A stretch of 64,000 nucleotides of DNA, from positions 1 to 64,000 of the forward strand of contig NZ_BAGD01000027.1 of the NCBI RefSeq assembly GCF_000308635.1. The letters are read 5' to 3'. Positions 61,546 through 64,000 of the stretch are shown piece after piece. Within the stretch, counting starts at the first letter, position 1, and every line of letters starts with the position of its first letter. This DNA is from Nocardia otitidiscaviarum NBRC 14405. Lineage in GTDB: Bacteria; Actinomycetota; Actinomycetes; Mycobacteriales; Mycobacteriaceae. The notes beneath the pieces were generated by a model, which was not told where the DNA came from, ran no database searches, and saw only the letters and a program-made list of their open reading frames with translations. The position numbers and the translations under genes are program-made.

Positions 61546-62625
61546 TCAGCAGATGCGGTCCAGGATGTCGAAATCGACGCCGTCGACCGCCGCGATATAG
61601 CCGGGCAGCACCACCTGCTGTCCTGCGAATCGCCTTTCCCCCGAAGGGGTTTCGAGCACGCGGTCGTCCTGTACGGCCGCGTGCACGCGTTTCACGTCCA
61701 GTGATCCCGCCGCGTCCGCCATGGCCGCCAAGGTGTGAATCGCCTCGTACTCGGTATTACTGAAATTAGTGAGGGCGGGCGCGAATTGACCGTGCAGCCG
61801 TCTGTACCGGGCCAGCCGGTCGGAGTCCGCGCCCGCGTTCATGAAAAAGCTCGACGGCACATACAGATTCCGGTTGGCCGGTGCGCCCCCGGTGAGCAGC
61901 ACGTTCTGATCCACCGCCGGGCTCACCCGCAGCTGCCGCTCGGCCCGCCCCACCCGGGTGAACTGGCGGTTGAACCGCGCCACATCGGCCCCGACCAGCA
62001 GCACGATCACGCCGTCCGCGCGATCCAGACGCGGATCGGCCAGGAACTCGGTGAAATCCTCGGTGCCCAGCGGCACGAACATCTCCAGCGGCAGCGGCGG
62101 CTCCCGCCCGGTCCCGGACAGTTCGGCGCGCACCACCTCGGCGGTCCGCCGCGGCCACACGTAGTCGTTGCCGATGATCGCCCAGCGGCGCGCTCCCAGT
62201 TCACGGCGCAGCCAGCGCAGGGCGGGCAGGATCTGGCGGCTCGGATCCGATCCGACCAGAAAGAGCCCCGGTGGGGCCTGATCCAGGCCCTCGTTGTCGG
62301 TGGCGAACAGGTACGGCACCCGCCCCGCCGTCACCCGGGCCACCGCCCGCCGCACCGCCGAGGTGTGCCAGCCGGTGACGGCGTGCACCATGCCGGTGGC
62401 CAGCAGCGCCTCCACCTCCCGCGCCACCTCCTCGGGATCGCGGCCCCCGTCGATGTGTGTCGTGCGCAATTCCCGCCCGAGAATTCCAGTGCCACTGTTG
62501 ATTTCTTCGGCGGCCAGAGAAATGGCGGCCTCACAGGACGGTGCGAAGATACCGCCGGGCCCCTGGAGCGGGACTATGTTGAGGATCTCGATACTGTGAT
62601 CGAGATTCTCCGGCGGCGGTACCAT
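61546..62625 (-). CDS. AmiC/UrtA-like ligand-binding protein without signal peptide
   Basis: A 359-residue type 1 periplasmic-binding-fold protein: EILNIVPLQGPGGIFAPSCE, AAEEINSGTGILGRELRTTH, NTEYEAIHTLAAMADAAGS and RRFAGQQVVLPGYIAAVDG follow the amide/urea-binding (AmiC, UrtA) pattern. No signal peptide or lipobox is present, so it should be a cytoplasmic ligand sensor like AmiC. It is divergent from a MarR gene, with 45 bases between starts. It may modulate that regulator or a distant antiterminator; the ligand is unknown. Confidence 0.75.
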   Translation of the reverse strand: MVPPPENLDHSIEILNIVPLQGPGGIFAPSCEAAISLAAEEINSGTGILGRELRTTHIDGGRDPEEVAREVEALLATGMVHAVTGWHTSAVRRAVARVTAGRVPYLFATDNEGLDQAPPGLFLVGSDPSRQILPALRWLRRELGARRWAIIGNDYVWPRRTAEVVRAELSGTGREPPLPLEMFVPLGTEDFTEFLADPRLDRADGVIVLLVGADVARFNRQFTRVGRAERQLRVSPAVDQNVLLTGGAPANRNLYVPSSFFMNAGADSDRLARYRRLHGQFAPALTNFSNTEYEAIHTLAAMADAAGSLDVKRVHAAVQDDRVLETPSGERRFAGQQVVLPGYIAAVDGVDFDILDRIC

Positions 62626-62670
62626 CGGTTACTCTGCTTCTCGTTGAGCGGAAATTGATGGGCGGACAAT

Positions 62671-63108
62671 ATGGCGACAATTGTAAGCAGCATTAACACG
62701 CTGCATGGAGCCCTGCGGGCCGCGGAACGCAGTTGGCTGCGTCACCTCGAGGAGGCGCTCGCCGCCCGTCGGCTCTCCCCGGATCAGTGGTCCATGCTGT
62801 CCAATCTATCCGCCGACACCGGTATCACCATGAGTGAGCTCGCCACCCGCGCCCAGCTCGCTCCCTCCTCCGCCACCCGGCACGCCGATTGTCTGGCCGA
62901 ACGCGGACTCATCTTCCGCATCGCCGCCGCCGACGACCGCCGCCGCATCCTCATCGGCCTCAGCCGCCGCGGCGTCGATCTGGTGGGGGAGGTGCGCGCC
63001 GAGGAACAGCGCGCCGAAGCCGAACTCCGCCGCCGCCTCGGCGGGACGAACTATCAGGAGCTGCTGCGCCTGCTGGAGCAGGTCACGGAGACCCCGCTAC
63101 CCGACTGA
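62671..63108 (+). CDS. MarR-family regulator
   Basis: A 145-residue winged-helix regulator: MSELATRAQLAPSSATRHAD (recognition helix) and GLIFRIAAADDRRRILIGLS (wing). It lies opposite the AmiC-like gene, so the short shared promoter is a likely target of its own repression. The small palindrome ACAATTGT at 62677-62684 is just inside the coding start. Confidence 0.85.
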   Translation: MATIVSSINTLHGALRAAERSWLRHLEEALAARRLSPDQWSMLSNLSADTGITMSELATRAQLAPSSATRHADCLAERGLIFRIAAADDRRRILIGLSRRGVDLVGEVRAEEQRAEAELRRRLGGTNYQELLRLLEQVTETPLPD

Positions 63109-63262
63109 CCGCGCTCGCGGCTGACGTTCGTGCCCACGGCGGGTACCGGCCGGTCCGGGCGCATCCGATGGGTCTGGAGACCGGCTGCCATGTCCCGGCC
63201 GGTCGTATCCCCGCTCGTATGCCGGGCGGCGGATGCGAAGCGCCAGTGCTTAGGATCGGCTC

Positions 63263-64000
63263 ATGCCCGTTTCCGTGACCGCTGCCACCGCCGCCGGACT
63301 GTGCGAATTCATCGACGCCTCGCCGTCCCCGTTCCACGTATGCCGCACGGTCGCGGCGGAACTCGACGATCACGGCTTCACGAGACTGTCGGAATCCGCG
63401 CCCTGGCCGTCCAGCAGCGCGGGGCGCTACTACGTGGTGCGCGGCGGTTCGCTGGTGGCGTGGGCCGATGGCGGGCCGGGTGCGCCGTCCGGATTCCGGG
63501 GCGGGCAGGCCGCGCCGTTCCGGGTGATCGGGGCGCATACCGACAGCCCCAACCTGCGGGTGAAGCAGCATCCGGACCTGGCGTCCGCCGGATGGCAGCT
63601 GGTCGGGCTGGAGCCCTACGGCGGGGCCTGGCTCAACTCGTGGCTCGATCGCGACCTCGGCATCTCCGGTCGCCTGTCGGTGCGTGACGGAAACGTGGTG
63701 CGCGAGCGGCTGATTCGCATCGACGAACCGATCCTGCGGGTGCCACAGCTGGCCATCCACCTGTCCGAGGACCGGAGCGGGGTGAAACTCGACCCGCAGC
63801 GGCACGTCAATGCCGTCTGGGGCGTCGGTGTCGAACCACGCTCGTTCCTGGCCTTCGTCGCCGAACGCTCCGGCATCGACCCGGAGGCGGTGCTCGGCTG
63901 GGAACTCATGACCCACGACCTGGTGCCCGCCAAACTGATCGGCCGCGACCTGGACCTGGTCAGCGCGCCGCGCCTGGACAACCAGGGCACCTGCTACGCG
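63263..64000 (+). CDS. pepC: M18 aminopeptidase, 3' truncated by the window
   Basis: The first 246 residues of an M18 aspartyl aminopeptidase (PepC/ApeB, as Rv0800): [39 protein letters not shown] with the first zinc ligands, [20 protein letters not shown] and [15 protein letters not shown] with the next acidic ligand. The frame is open at the window edge. ATG at 63263. The family removes N-terminal acidic or other residues in the cytoplasm. Confidence 0.9.
   Translation, partial: MPVSVTAATAAGLCEFIDASPSPFHVCRTVAAELDDHGFTRLSESAPWPSSSAGRYYVVRGGSLVAWADGGPGAPSGFRGGQAAPFRVIGAHTDSPNLRVKQHPDLASAGWQLVGLEPYGGAWLNSWLDRDLGISGRLSVRDGNVVRERLIRIDEPILRVPQLAIHLSEDRSGVKLDPQRHVNAVWGVGVEPRSFLAFVAERSGIDPEAVLGWELMTHDLVPAKLIGRDLDLVSAPRLDNQGTCYA

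Overview
The window reads as a high-GC mycolic-acid actinomycete, most likely Nocardia or a close relative. The signs are a complete mce4 sterol-import operon, KstR-type operators, F420- and mycothiol-type enzymes, an antigen-85-like esterase, a MbtH-like protein, and many GTG starts with ATGA/GTGA overlaps. No 16S rRNA or species marker is present, so the genus is inferred from gene content and from gene order shared with Mycobacterium tuberculosis Rv3492c-Rv3546.

Layout. 1-3.4 kb: a 5'-truncated Gly-Ser-Ala repeat protein, a small HExxH protein, a DUF6545-like membrane protein and a frameshifted EspR-like XRE regulator. 3.7-20.9 kb: sterol side-chain catabolism. This holds fadA5 and cyp125 (divergent), an ltp3/ltp4/DUF35/SnoaL operon opposite an F420-type oxidoreductase, fadD19, fadE26/fadE27, a ferredoxin and the hsd4A-like SDR. 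An ECF sigma factor, an MFS exporter and a VOC protein interrupt the series. 21.1-32.4 kb: the mce4 operon (yrbE4A/B, mce4A-F, two Mce-associated proteins) with a trailing SDR. 32.4-37.5 kb: an accessory strip with a glycosidase-fold protein, a CYTH protein, an XRE regulator, an unknown protein, an ImmA/IrrE-DUF4411 pair and tRNA-Thr. 37.6-45.2 kb: MbtH-like protein, hydrolase, otsA, FMN reductase, a two-component system, HIT, SRPBCC and PH-domain genes. 45.2-64 kb: purine genes (purD, purB, purS, purQ) interleaved with peptidases, glutamate decarboxylase beside a decayed gadC-like antiporter, an AmiC-like/MarR pair and a truncated M18 aminopeptidase gene.

How the genes fit together. Mce4 with YrbE4A/B imports sterols. 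Cyp125, FadD19, FadE26/27, Hsd4A and FadA5 oxidise, activate and shorten the side chain. Ltp3/Ltp4 with the DUF35 protein probably handle C24-branched (plant sterol) side chains. TnnAACnnGTTnnA boxes, exact or with one mismatch, lie upstream of nearly all these units, which implies one KstR regulon.

The less ordinary items are the frameshifted EspR-like gene beside its metallopeptidase/membrane partners, the toxin-antitoxin strip at tRNA-Thr, a perfect KstR box at a convergent 3' junction, the paired CsoR-type palindromes before the MFS gene, the double deletion in the gadC remnant, and a palindromic element present in two places. I see no CRISPR array, prophage or intact insertion sequence.
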